From positions 248,001-312,000 of the forward strand of contig CAJZBQ010000040.1 in assembly GCA_914767885.1 (NCBI GenBank): a stretch of 64,000 nucleotides of DNA, in the 5' to 3' direction. This DNA comes from Blepharisma stoltei. Lineage: Eukaryota; Ciliophora; Heterotrichea; Heterotrichida; Blepharismidae. Every line of letters starts with the position of its first letter. Positions within the stretch are counted from its first letter, which is position 1. This document shows positions 40,301 through 51,699 of this stretch, piece after piece. The notes under the pieces were generated by a model that was not told the DNA's origin, ran no database searches, and saw nothing but the letters and a program-made list of their open reading frames with translations. A program made the position numbers and the translations under genes.

Positions 40301-43300
40301 CCCTCTTATTTCTCTATGCATAAAAATCAAATCAAACACATGTAGTAGTGCCACACTTGCTGTAATAATTAAAGTATCTAAGGCTTGCAAAAATACTACA
40401 TTTCCTGTAGAAAATGTTGACATTAGATATACAGCTACACATAAAATTGGAATCGTGACAACTCCTAAGCTTACATAGGTCATAATTAAAATCGGCTTAT
40501 AAATGTTCGTTTTCTTATCAAGCCTTGCAGAGCATGCAGAAAGTCCACAAAAGCTTGAAATAAAAAACCTGATAAATTTAAAAGAGATGACGCTGCTTAA
40601 AAATAGGTATAAAGCATTTGCATAAGGGTGCATTTTTATTCATTGTTTTAACGCTGAGTCTTTTTTTATAATCACATAGTAAACAGTAAATGTAAAAGCA
40701 ATATTCCCTACAAAGTGGCAAAATAAGATAAAGATCAAGAAGCTGAACCCGATTTCTATTTCATAGTCATCAGAAGAGTCAATTAAGAATCTTCTACGCT
40801 TGTCTGTAGAATTGTTATAGATCTCGTCGCCGTGGGTGCTATTTGCATTGCCTACACCTGTTGTAAGACGAATCCAAGAGGCTGCTTCTATGATGCCTAG
40901 TAAACCGATGCTGGCTCCCATCCCACTTGTGGCTGGAGAAACCATTTTTGTGACTCCTATTACTCCAGCACTAGCAGCGCCAGAAATACTAGCAGGTAAA
41001 GGGTTTTGAGAAATCGGAAGGGTTGTGGAATAATTTAAATTGGTTAAATAAACAACTCCTGTTATATAGCTCATACCCCTATATAGATTTCTTTATCGAG
41101 CAAAATGTAATGGACTCTTGAACGACCAAGAAAGATTTTATCAAAGATATGAGCTGAATTAGTATTTCAGGAAGTGTTAAAAAGGCCATGCTAAAAAATG
41201 GTCGCAAGTGTGAAAAAAGTTTACAAGTAAACGCGCCAATTTTTAAATGGCTTTATTATTAAATTAATTTAAAATTAAAGATACCAATTAGACTCGGATT
41301 GATTAATATCTTACTCCCCCCCCCAATTAATAGCGGACGATTTTTTTCGTCCGCTATTAAATGGGTCATAACTTAAAAAGTTTGATATTTATATATATTT
41401 TTCTATTTAAAATTTTTTATAAAAGGTCTGAAAAAAAATGCATTTTTAAGTCAAAAGAGTAGCACTAAATCTAATAAAAAATGGAGTTGAATGGAGAAAC
41501 CAGAAAGAGAAAAGACTAACAACTGGTGATAAGCTAGTTATTGCACAATACTACCTGGATCATCAAAATGAAGGTCTTTCATATGAAGATATAGTATATA
41601 AGTTTAATATATCAAAGTCAAGTGTAGGCGAATTAGTAAAAGACATTCATCAATTGAAAAGGGAGATCAAGGTTTAAAGAAAAGAAAGCCAGATGCATAT
41701 TATTAGCTCTCATAATTTTTTAATACCTTTGCGCTTAAATGAATTCTATTCAAATATTCCTATCTTTATTTCATTGGTTCTAGTAAATTTATGTTATGTT
41801 ATGTTATATTATGTTATATTATGTTATGTTATGTTATTTTATATTATGTTATGTATTTTAAGTCCCTACTTCACCGCCTTGACGTTCTACGGAGATTAAC
41901 CCCGTAGGGGTGGCGAAGGCGTGGCCGCTTAAACCCGGTCCGAAACCCCCGGTTTATCGGTAGAGGTGATGGCCAACTGACCACCTCCATTTCCAACTTG
42001 ATTCGTCGCCTGAATCTTGCGCCAACTCTGTCCGTACGTCGCCAAATCTGCCCATTGAAGGGCACCTTTTAATTGGAGAGACCCCTAATTTCTCGTCTAA
42101 TTTGCTTTCCCCTCTTTTCCGGTCATCCCGAGAAAGAACTCAACAGCTTTCGCCATTCGGGGCAAATCACAAAAGCAGCTTAGGCAGGTATGTCGCCCTG
42201 CCTCATTTCGGACACCCACTGGGCTGAGCGCTGCTGGCAAAAAGGAGTCACGAATAACTGCCCAAGGGTCTTGGTCACAAAAACAGCGATCTTTGCGCTT
42301 AGACCTCTCGCCTTGAGGTCCCAAGACATAGCTGGGCCAATTCCTGGCTCCAAAAACCATGCCCGGATATACACAGGTAACCGTCTCAAGAGGACCGGTC
42401 AGAAGTCATCCGCCATTTTATGTATATTAGTAAATTTTATAATGAACGATTATCTTATATAATTTAAAATTTTTATAGTAAAAAAATTTCCCGTTATTAA
42501 ATGGTACCTAAGGGTCCATTTTTAGGGAAAAAAAAACATTGATTTCGTCCGCTATTAATTGGGGGGGGAGTTAGAATTTTAAATAAACAATGCTAATTAA
42601 AAATTTTATGGTAATTGTTTAAATAATTATTGGTTTAAAATAGACTTTTGAGGCATTCGAAGATAATTAGTAGATACGATATTACTTGCTATATCTCAAA
42701 ATAAGCTGGAATCTTAAAGCGTTGCAAGTTCTCGATGTCCCACAAGTGATTCTGATTACAGAATGTCTCCACATATCATCGCCCTTGTGCACAGTTCGAG
42801 TCATTTTTTGGATCTATATATAGAAAAGCCATTTTTTTTAAATTTATAACTTCGACGCTATATAAAGGAAAACTCAATAATATGACATGTCTCAAACTAA
42901 GCTGGAATCTTAAACGTTGCAAGTTCTCAATGTCCCACAACTGATTCTGATTGCAGAATGTCTCCACACATCATCGCCATGGTGCACAGTTCGATTTTTT
43001 TTTTGGATCTATATAAAGGAAAACTCAATAATATGACATGTCTCAAAATAAGCTGGAATCTTAAGCGCTACAAATTCTCAATGTCCAACAACAGATTCTG
43101 ATTGCAGAATGTCTCTACCCATCATCGCCCTGGTGCACAGTTCGGATCTTTTTTTGGATCCATATATAGAAAAAAGCCATTTTTTATTATAAAAAATTAA
43201 GCCCTATATTTATTATCATTATTTGCAGATTTTTGAACTTTACCACCTAGATGTGGAATCTTTTCCGCGTGTGAAAAGGTGATTTTACGTGTGGAGCCCT

Positions 43301-46300
43301 TTTGATTTCACATGTGGAATCATCTTTTCACACGCGGAAAAGATTCCACATCTAGATGGTAAAGTTCAAAAATCTGCAAATAACGATAAAAGATATTTAC
43401 TACAAAAATAAATTTTAAAAATTGGCGCGTTTACTTGTCAAATTTTTTCACACTTGTCACCATTTTTTGACATGCCACTTTTTATCACTTTCTGGTATAC
43501 AGATTCAGCTCATACCTTTGAGCGAATCTGTCTTGCTCGTTCAATAGTCCATTACATATTGTTCGATAAAGAAATCTATATAGGTGTATGGGCTATACAC
43601 ATTCCGTTGTCGTAATTGCAATCTGTTTTGTTGCAGACTAGATCACAAACACCATTGTCTAGTAACATTGAGTTACAGCCTGGTGAGCACTCAGAGACAC
43701 AGGCACCATTTTTACTTGTATAGCCACTAGGACATTTATCAACACAAAGGCCATTAAAAGCTAGCAGACTGTTGCTGCACAAAGTGCAGTAATCGTAATA
43801 GGTTTCACAGGTTAAGCAGCTAGACTTGCAAGCAATGCAATTGCTGCCTGAAACTACAGTAGTATTTTCTGGGCATGAATCTACACAGGCATTTGAGTAA
43901 AGATAAATCCCTGTGCTACAGCTTGTGCAGTTGTTAACTGATTCGCTGCAAGTCAAGCATGAGGAATCGCATTTATTGCATTTCCCGCTAAGCTCAATTG
44001 TTCCATCAGGGCATACATCATAGCATTTATTATTGTACAATATTTGTTCTGAGACACAAGAGCTGCATTTATCAATAGTATCTACACAAGTTTTGCAAGA
44101 GGTTTTGCAGGCGACACACTGACTGCCAGATATAACTGTAATTCCGCTTGGACAGCTGCTAAGGCATGTGCCCATATAAAGATAGCTTCCATTAGGACAG
44201 GAATCACAATAGCTATTAATTTCGCTACAAACTATGCATGTTTTATTGTCACTCGACTTATAATACCCGACATTGCATTCGTCATGACATCCTCCATTCC
44301 AGCAGTATGGCAAAGATGAATCAGGGAAGCAGCTTAGACAAGTATAGGGGGTAGTTTCACAGGTAGCACATGGAGAATAGCAGGAAAATGAGACAACTTG
44401 GGAGGAGTCTGACTCTATGCTATAGCCGTCTGAAGTGGAGGTAGATATTGCAAATGCTGAAGATGAGGAGGCTAATTGGTAATTTTTTATGTTTTGGATG
44501 TCAAAGGATAAGGTAGCCGCGCTGAAGTCTTGGGAAAATAAATAGAGATTAATAGTGTTTTGGCCTTTATTTACACAGTTCACATAAACATTTGAGTAAT
44601 AACACTTCATAGTAGAGGTGATAGAGAGCTGGGAAGGAAGGACTACTTTGATATAGCCTCCTGCTGGGATTGTATAGGTTGTAGTAATTTTAAAAGTGTA
44701 GGTGGTTACTTGGTTAATGCCTGAATCAGCAGAAGATATAGAAACAGAGCTTAATTGAAAAGGAGTTGTCGCTTGCACGGTAACTCCTGTAGAAAGAGAA
44801 TCAATTGAATAAATATCGTCCATTGTTGTTACAGTAAATGAGCCTGAAGGCTTCGTTGTCTTTGGATTTTGCACATTGTTCAATATGAAGCTAAAGGTAG
44901 ATCCTGTATATGCTGTGTTCAATGATATCACTGCTTTTAATTTCGAGCCTTCTAAACTGCACACAATCCCTTGAATTACATTTCCTACTGAGCAAGAAGG
45001 GGAAGAAGGTATAGTGATTTCACTAGGAGGTGTCACCATAATGATCCCATTATTATAAAACTGATTGAAAGGCTTCAAGGTAAAGGTAAAACTTGCATAA
45101 GCACCAACCAAGCTGTTTGATGTGGCTACTGAACCGGATTCTAAAGCGTGAGGAGTATCAGATGTGATAGTAATACCTGTTATCAAGCTATCAATTAAAT
45201 AGCTTCCACTATAAGTATGCACTTTAAAAGTTCCTGATGTTTTTGTGGTTGATGGATTCATAATACCAGTTACATTGAACCCAAAAGATCCTGGGCTAAA
45301 ATTTTTTGATTTAAAGCCATCTATGATTTTAATAGAACTTGTAGTCAGTTGGCAGCTAAAAGTAGACTCAAGGTTAATTGGGCCTGTGCATTGGTTATTT
45401 ATGTTTGTGACTAAAATTTCAGAAGGAAGTGATATTAAAGCGTAGCCGCCAGCTGGGATCGTGTTTGAAGTGGAAATTATAAAGGTGTACTGCACTGATT
45501 CACCTGTAATTAAATTGGCAGGAAATATTTGGACGCTTTGCAAAGTCCCTGATATAGGCTCTATAATGATACTGCTATCTGAGCCAATCACATATTGGAA
45601 ACTGTTATCCTTATAAGTTTCTACCAAAAAGGTGCTAGTTGTAGCAGGCAGCATAGGATTTATTACATCTTGTATTTGGAAACTGATTAATCCAGAGGTA
45701 TACCCAGATGGAAAACACTCAGTCACGTATATATATCTTCCATTAGCAGCTTGACATTTAGAATTCTTGCTCATTACACTAGAAGATTCTATATAAGAGC
45801 AAGTCTTAGCAGAAGAAGTCGTTACTGACATCTCTTCTGGCAACGTAATTTTGATTCCAGCACCAGAAGGCATAGGGTCTGAGGAGTAAAAACTAAAGCT
45901 ATACGTTGTGTCAGCGTTTATTGTATAGGATTGTGGGGTTATTGACACACTTGTTAAAGTTCCTGGCGTCGCAGTTACTGAAAGCAAAGAGTTATTAGAA
46001 GCTGAACAAACCCCAGCACCAGAGCTTGTAGTTACTGAGATTATTATAGGAGAGGTTGGCTTTGTAGAGCTGGGATTAAGGACATTGCTGACTGAGAAAA
46101 TGATAGAGTAATCTGCTGATAAATAGCTTGGAAATCCATTGTTTATAGTAATTGTATTGCTGGAGATTGAATAAGTCATTTGTGAAGAAATGCCTCAAAT
46201 ACTTATAACAGAAGTAGTGATTGCAGCGTTAACAGTAAGATCTGAAGGGAATTGAACGCTTAATATAGAACTCTGAGGGATTGGTAAGCTGCAACTAAAA

Positions 46301-47719
46301 GTGAAAGTATATAGCGCTTTCCCGAGGATGGCGCGGAATTGCGCCATCCTCGGGAAAGTCAACTAAACATCCACACGGGAACTGGGAGTTCCACGTGTGG
46401 ATGCCATTTTTGACATGTGGGATCCAAACTTCCACATGTCAAAATGGCATCCCCACGTGGAACTCCCAGTTCCCGTGTGGATGCCTTCCTGGCTTTCCCG
46501 AGGATGGCGCCATTTCCGCGCCATCCTCGGGAAAGCGCTATATTTTGTTTCGTTATTAATCATTGTTGGAGAATCAATTTCCAAAGACTCAATATCAAGG
46601 GGCTGAGGTGTAAAATTTTGGGCAGAAATCGAAATCATATCAGACTTGTCAATTACCCCTAAGCTCCCATAAGTAGTAATATAAAATCCCGACACACTTG
46701 CAGCGCTATATGGGTTTCTAACAGAAGTCACATTAAAACTCGTAGACCCAGGACTAATTGCGCTTGAAAGAGTGACTATGAGCGTATTCGAGCTACAGGT
46801 GCAATAAGGGGTAGCTTCAATATTTTTTATCCCATTACAAGTTTGAACCCCATCACAATAATTCATTGTTGTCGAAATTCCAATTCCACTGCTTCAAGAT
46901 GGGAAAGTAACGCTAATATATTCTTTATTTGCAATTTGATAATTTGTGACGAAATTCACAGTCCATGTCGAATAGTCTCCTGTTACTTGAGTTCCAGTAA
47001 CTAAGCTTGCACTCTTCATTACTCCATTGCTGAAGGTTATTTGAAAGCCTGTTGTCACATCATCTAAAGAATTTCCTGAGGTATCATAAGTAAATATCTG
47101 AAAAGAAGATGATGTTGCAGCATATTCTGGGTTATTAATGTTTTGCAAAGTAATATACACATAACCAGTTTGGGGAAAGCAGTTTTCAATTTTTAAATTA
47201 TTTCCATTAAAAGTACATGTTGAGGTGCAGCCCGTTTGCAAGCCAGTTATTGAGCATGTAGCACTTCCACTAGCCAAAGTAGTATAGAGAGATGGAGTGC
47301 TTGGCTTTGCCGAGCTTTCTCTTTCCAACCTTGAATCCCAGAACTCCTTAGGCAAAAAACCTGGTACCAGAATGAACTGCGGTCGGCTATTCCGACGTTG
47401 CGCTCGACTACGCCAAGTAAAAAACAAGCCTGATATACACCTCGAGCATCTATGTCCCTTCCACAAGGTCCCCGCTACCTTTCAGGCTTGCGTCTACATG
47501 TGTTGAGAAAAAGGGCTGGTTCGCCATCGCTATTTTAATGTATATAAGAGATGGAAACACAATTTTAATATAGCCACCTGATGGTATTGTAGTTATAGCA
47601 TTTATGTTGATGTAGTAGCTAGTAGAAGTTCTGATATCCAGTGATGTTGCACTAATTGAGACAGGGTTCAAAGTCGCTGCCCATACAGTGGCAATGATAT
47701 GGAAAATTAAAAATTTCAT
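37370..47719 (-). CDS. Giant cysteine-rich multi-pass membrane protein
   Basis: Five germline exons (47719-47555, 47295-46543, 46311-43597, 41065-38348, 37861-37370) sum to 6,843 nt, 2,280 residues. The order is: signal peptide (MKFLIFHIIATVWA); about 900 residues of Ser/Thr-rich beta repeats of ~110 residues with motifs such as TIPSGGYIKIVFPS and TIPAGGYALISLPS; a furin-like CxxC region (about 955-1180); a Notch/LNR-like module ending CNYDNGMC; four membrane helices (about 1315-1480, for example FLIFILFCHFVGNIAFTFTV); and a long acidic cytosolic tail with two tandem ~85-residue repeats (EYDPECIRVQHRPSGLKVLV; QDPECVIATHNVTGFKFRIL). Many Trp are TGA. It is likely a surface receptor or adhesion protein; the function is not known. 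Confidence 0.85.
37862..38347 (+). mobile_element. SINE-like retroposon, copy 5
   Basis: 486 bp, GC-rich, starting AATTAAAATGGCGAGCCACC near 37868 and ending CTAAAGTTAATTAATCTAA. An exact 14-bp duplication, TCAAATGGTATGAC, flanks it (37848-37861 and 38334-38347). Removal joins VVIPF to EEEKLFENVPRSN in the giant membrane protein. Confidence 0.9.
41450..41677 (+). pseudogene. Transposase-like helix-turn-helix fragment
   Basis: A 75-codon frame (no upstream ATG; stop TAA at 41675-41677) containing LTTGDKLVIAQYYLDHQNEG, LSYEDIVYKFNISKSSVGEL and VKDIHQLKRE. The YEDIVYKFNISKSSVGELV part has the look of a Psq/CENP-B-type or Tc1/pogo N-terminal DNA-binding helix-turn-helix. No DDE catalytic part follows; the rest was lost or replaced by the retroposon at 41791. 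Inference from pattern only. Confidence 0.5.
41791..42427 (-). mobile_element. SINE-like retroposon, copy 6, with long (CATAA)n tail
   Basis: On the minus strand it begins ACATAAAATGGCGGATGACT near 42420, has a GC-rich body of about 540 bp and ends in a tail of some 70 bp of CATAA-type repeats (plus strand TTATGTTATG..., 41788-41862). A 10-bp duplication, TAGTAAATTT, is at 41781-41790 and 42428-42437. It is inserted in the nested element. Confidence 0.85.
42693..43185. repeat. Three tandem ~150-200-bp repeats
   Basis: Units start at about 42693, 42890 and 43039 with TCTCAAAATAAGCTGGAATC (variants) and share TCTCAATGTCCCACAACTGA, GCAGAATGTCTCCACACATC and TGGTGCACAGTTCG. They are not coding. 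They lie inside the 2.5-kb IES near its right arm. Confidence 0.85.
43221..43382. repeat. 162-bp hairpin
   Basis: Left arm ATTTGCAGATTTTTGAACTT then TACCACCTAGATGTGGAATC; the right arm is its inverted copy (GATTCCACATCTAGATGGTA, AAGTTCAAAAATCTGCAAAT). The subterminal GTGGAATCNTTTTCCRCGTG pattern recalls the hairpin in the IES at 46312-46542. Probably a small fold-back element nested in the 2.5-kb IES. Confidence 0.85.
46312..46542. mobile_element. Fold-back IES (231 bp) made of three hairpins
   Basis: Flanked by TATA (46308-46311 and 46539-46542). Ends are AGCGCTTTCCCGAGGATGGC and its inverse. Each end is itself a hairpin (CCGAGGATGGCGC...GCGCCATCCTCGG), and the centre is a third palindrome (CATCCACACGGGAACTGGGA...). 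Removal joins ACA AAA TAT to ACT TTC ACT and gives ETKYTFTFS, a motif repeated elsewhere in this protein (for example TTYSFSFY). Confidence 0.92.
47296..47554 (-). mobile_element. SINE-like retroposon, copy 7
   Basis: 259 bp, GC-rich, on the minus strand starting ACATTAAAATAGCGATGGCG near 47541. The duplication AGAGATGG (47288-47295 and 47547-47554) extends imperfectly as GTATA(T)A/GAGAGATGG. Removal joins IVFPS to LYTTLASGSATCS in the first repeat of the giant protein. Confidence 0.85.
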
Positions 47720-47753
47720 TTATGAAATTATAAAGTTACTCTAAAACTCTTAT

Positions 47754-49403
47754 TTATCTATCATCACTTTTTCTTAGGTCTCCTAATAGATCTGTTTTTT
47801 CTTCTTCTTTCCCTTCTTCTGCAATTTCTCTCGCTATTTGATAGACATCTGCATTTTCTTCTTTTAATTTTTCTTCCAATTTTTGTTGAGCTTTAAGTTG
47901 CTCTTCCAAAGCATGTGGATGAATAAGTCTTGGTTTTAAGTGCTTGTCATCAATTTCTACCCATTTCCTATGCAGCCAAGACTTTGGCTTCGCTAAATCC
48001 TCTTGTGTAACGACAAAGTTATCCCTTTTAACTGCCAGCAAAGTTCTCCTGACATCATCTTCATCTACCACCTTAGATGTTTCTTCTTCAGGCTTAATGA
48101 TCTTCACCCAGATCGGCAGAATGCTCCCAATTACCAGTGTAGTCACAATAACAATCCCTAGCACTGTTACATGTAAAATGTTTTTATCATCTTCGCTTCC
48201 AGTCTCATCTTTGCCTACAGTCAAAATCAAGGCAAACGCAATCGCTCCTCTAATGGCACCTCCTATCCAAAAGAGTGATAACGAACGGTTATTAAGCGAA
48301 AAATTCTTTGTGTGTCGGCGTGCGAAGTAGCTGAGCCCAAACGTCGTGATAAATCTAGCAAACATCAGTGAAAAAACCATACAAAGGATATAAGAATAAG
48401 AAATATCTTGGTTCGTATAGGTAACTGAAGTAAGGCCTAAATAAGCGAAAACTGTAGCAGTCGCCCCGTCCCCGAAAAATTTAAAGCTATTAGATACAAC
48501 AATTCTTGCATGGGATGTCAAGTTGTACCAGGCATAATGGTTAGAAAAGATCCCGCAGATCAAAATTGTAATGACACCAGATACTTGGCACATTTCAGCG
48601 ATTACATATCCAAGCCAGGCAATATAAAACATAAGCGCTAGCTGCTTACTTTCTTCCTCCCTCAGCTCCCACAAGTACCTAGTAGCAAATGAGCAGAAAA
48701 TTCCAAAAGCAATCCCAAAAATCACCCCAAGGAAAGTTTCTATGCAAAAGATCCCTACAAAGGAGAAAAAGTTCCCTGCAGTCCAAGTCTGGAAACCAGC
48801 TTCTTTTACTGATCTCACAAGCAAAATGGCAATAGCATCGTTCACTATATGCTCACCGAAGACTAAAGAGTGCAACTGTGGGGTTTTGTTCTCTTGGACT
48901 AGACTTAGCACGCAAATTGCATCAGATGCAGACAAGACAGCGCCTAAATATAAGCTTTCTTCGAAGGAGATGTACTCAGTTTTGCCTCCATCTGTATACA
49001 TTGCTCCCCAGTTGCTGAGAAGATTAGAGAATCATGAGATGAGCACAAAGTTGAGGATTGTTCCTATGACGCCGTAGAGGATGATTTGTGAGATGTTTCT
49101 GAAAATTCTTCGTCTTTTGAGGTTGAAGCCGTAGGAGAGGATGATGAAGGGAAGCATAAAATTGAAAAAGATTGAAGCATCAAACTTGGCAGGTTCTTCC
49201 CAGGCCTATATAAAGAATACGAAATATAATATTATTCCTATGATGATTCCAATAATGATTATGATTCCTGATTCATGGATATATCGAACCTAAATAGCGG
49301 CTACTTTTCATATGTTCAAATATACTGTAAGGTGCATAAATAGAGTCACGAGTATAAGGCAGAAAAACACCTCTACGCTTAAAATTGATTCTTCTTCGCT
49401 CAT
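47754..49403 (-). CDS. Na+/H+ exchanger (CPA1/NHE family)
   Basis: Exons 49403-49305, 49289-49221 and 49205-47754 give 540 codons (539 residues). About 12 membrane helices. The transport core has FDASIFFNFMLPFIILSYGF, GAVLSASDAICVLSLVQE and FGEHIVNDAIAILLVRS, where NDA corresponds to the ion-binding Asp of NHEs. ALILTVGK, preceded by WIGGAIRGAIAF, matches the Arg-containing G(L/I)RGA helix. The C-terminal cytosolic part is short (about 110 residues) and charged. It exchanges Na+ for H+ at plasma or endosomal membranes. Both introns are 15 nt and carry in-frame stops; no IES. Confidence 0.93.
49206..49220 (-). other. 15-nt intron
   Basis: GTATTCTTTATATAG on the minus strand. Removal gives ILYFAWEEPAKFD. 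Confidence 0.92.
49290..49304 (-). other. 15-nt intron
   Basis: GTAGCCGCTATTTAG on the minus strand. Removal gives NIWKVRYIHESG. Confidence 0.92.
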
Positions 49404-49764
49404 CTAATATTTACCATTTCTTTTTAAAACCTGTTTAAATATAGCCTGATATATGAGTTATTTTTACTGGGAATTGGGTTATTAATCGAAAGAGATTTAA
49501 TTGACTAATAAACAAGTATTATACAATTAAGCTTAATGTTTGATGCAAAATTGGTTAGAATTCTTTATTAAAAACAGAACACTTATATTATATTAGAAGT
49601 AAATATTATCAGCCTAATTCAACATATGCTGCTCTGGATTTTTGCTGTTATTAATAAAATATAATCTCAAAGAAATTTGAAGTATAGCGAAAAGGGGCAG
49701 AAATATTGTCAAATTACTCACACAATAATTTATAAGTACTAATAATTTTTCCTTTTATTATCTA
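49404..49764. other. AT-rich intergenic region
   Basis: 361 bp with no gene seen. It should hold the exchanger promoter and the 3-prime region of the TM9SF gene. Confidence 0.35.
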
Positions 49765-51699
49765 TTACTCTGCTTTAATCAATGAATAAATCGTCCTTGT
49801 GAAAATAAAAGTAGCAAAGAACCCAATCGTCCCAGTAACCAACGAATACGCCACGCTACACAGGAGCATGTACCCAAAGTAAAGAACAGTTGAGGAGAAC
49901 ATATCAATGCTCAGCTGTGTAAGATAATACACGACTGCATATCCAAACATATAAATCCCTGAACTCCCAGCCACACTGAAAGACAGTCACCACCATCGAT
50001 AGTCTTCTCTACATAAAGAAATATAAACCATCAGTATTGAGACCTCAGCTGAAGTTATCACTAGCACAATAAAGCATAAAAACAAGAACCCGAAAAGATA
50101 GTAAAATAATGTGTGGTGCCATAAGCTTTTCATCACATAGTCGAGCTCTATAAACATGCAGCCAAAAGGCAAGGACCCAGCCATCAGGCATATTGCTTTG
50201 ATTTTGGAGGTCCCTGGCATCATTTCGAGAGGCTTTGGGATTTTGTTGATTTTGCAAGGGACTTCAATGGTAGGCTTTCTATAGCCAAGGGAGTTGCCGA
50301 AAAATACGAGAGGGACTGATATGCCGAACCATAGCAGCAAGAGCTCTACTAATGAGCTAAAAGGCACAGAGCCTGAAGAGCCTGCACCCCAAAGGCAAGA
50401 GTTTATGATAAAGAACACAAAGAAGCAGAGCCCTGGGAATAAAAATGCTGTAGCTAGAGCATTCCGCTTCCAGTAATCCCCTCCAAAGAACTTGTAAAGC
50501 CTTGCAGAAGTATACCCAGAAAAGACTCCCATAAATACATAAAAAATCAGGGCAGTCGTGATCAATCCTCCTCTGTGTGCTGGAGACAAAAATCCAATAC
50601 TTGCAAAAAATAAGGAGAGAACCGCCATTCCAATAACTTGTACCCCAGATCCAATTATGACTGAGAAAATGCCAGCATAAACAGGTGGCCTAAACACGTC
50701 TCCTCTTATTTGTTTCCAGCCTGTTTCGCTTTCTTCGTCTAGATCAACACTTTCATTATAAGTGTTTATGTCTCTTCTTACTGTTCTTCCTAAAATATGT
50801 GCGACCATTCCAGATAAGAAAAGAACCATTGCGAAAGAATTGATGATTGACAGCCAATGCACTTCAGCACTTTCTCCACTTCTATATAAATAATGGTCCC
50901 ATCTTGAAGCCCATTTCACATTGCTTATTTCGAAAATTACACTGTAGGTATAAGTGATGTTTCTTTCTAAATGTTGTGGGTTAACACCATATATTTTATT
51001 CATATGAGTTGATTCAATTTTTTCTTGCGGCTTTAATATAGCTTCAGCCCAAGTTAAATTTGCAAATTCTAGCTCAAGAAAGGCTTTTGAGTTGCAGCCC
51101 AATGTATGATTCCCATTATCCATACTGATAGGCTCCACTAAAAAACCCACAATTCTCCACGTGTCCACTTCTCCGCTTAGAGTCGGATATACCTGAATTA
51201 CAATGTGATGGTGATTATAAATGAAATAATTCTTGCCTTCTTTATAGCCGATCGGAAACCCATCTTGGTAATAGGAAACTTTTGTGCCTTCATTTCCGTT
51301 GACTATGGTTTGTCTCAAGCCTGACGGCAAGTTATCCATAACCCAAGATGCTTTGTATTGGTTTTCTATCATCCATTCGAACCTTTTCAAGTGCTGGTTT
51401 TTGTTTTCCATTGTACAGAGGGGTTTGCATTGAATTTCTTTGTTCATTTTGATCTCGTAAGGTGAAGTTTCTATTTTATCCCCGCTCAGGGTCTGGCCTA
51501 AATTTTCATCCTTTAGTTTAACATGTTCGGGCCTGCAGAAATTTAAGTAATATGTGTCAAATGGAAGTTCTGTCGTTGCAGAGTCAAGCTTGTCAAAATA
51601 AAGGTCAATGTTTTCATCTTGCTTGTAGTCTTTTGGTGCTACTCCTGGCAGATAAAACGCTGACGAAAAAGATACAAGACAAAAAATCCACATCATCAT
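49765..51699 (-). CDS. TM9SF/EMP70 (nonaspanin) family protein
   Basis: 644 residues when the single TGA (after YRWW) is read as Trp, close to family length. A signal peptide (MWIFCLVSFSSAFYLPGVAP) is followed by the lumenal domain with CRPEHVKLKDENLGQTLSGD, and WASRWDHYL leads to nine membrane helices (for example IGMAVLSLFFASIGFLSPAH and GYTSARLYKFFGG). The C-terminus, RTIYSLIKAE, resembles the KxD/E Golgi-retention signal. These proteins work in Golgi/endosome membrane protein sorting and adhesion. No introns or IES over 1.9 kb. Confidence 0.95.

Larger units (their letters stand above)
41311..42573. mobile_element. Nested TIR element inside the 2.5-kb IES
   Basis: Left TTACTCCCCCCCCCCAATTA, right, read inward, TAACTCCCCCCCCAATTAAT, both followed by AGCGGACGA. 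TTA is present at each junction. A second inverted TCGTCCGCTATTAA pair flanks the immediate interior. It lies within the larger element and carries the helix-turn-helix ORF. Confidence 0.85.
41066..43596. mobile_element. Tc1/mariner-like IES of 2.5 kb with long TIRs
   Basis: Direct repeat TATA (41063-41066 and 43594-43597). The inverted arms are about 180 bp: left TATAGCTCATACCCCTATAT..., right, read inward, TATAGCCCATACACCTATAT..., continuing AGATTTCTTTATCGA and AATGTAATGGACT to CAAGTAAACGCGCCAATTTT. Inside are a nested TTACTCCCC element (41311-42573) with a helix-turn-helix ORF and a retroposon, three tandem repeats and a hairpin. Removal joins AAC GGA ATG TGT ATA to ACA GGA GTT and restores the giant gene. 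Confidence 0.88.

Noticed and set aside
41788-41862. Telomere-like or CRISPR-like repeat (TTATG)n
   Set aside because: It is the tail of a retroposon next to its target duplication; no spacers or telomere pattern.
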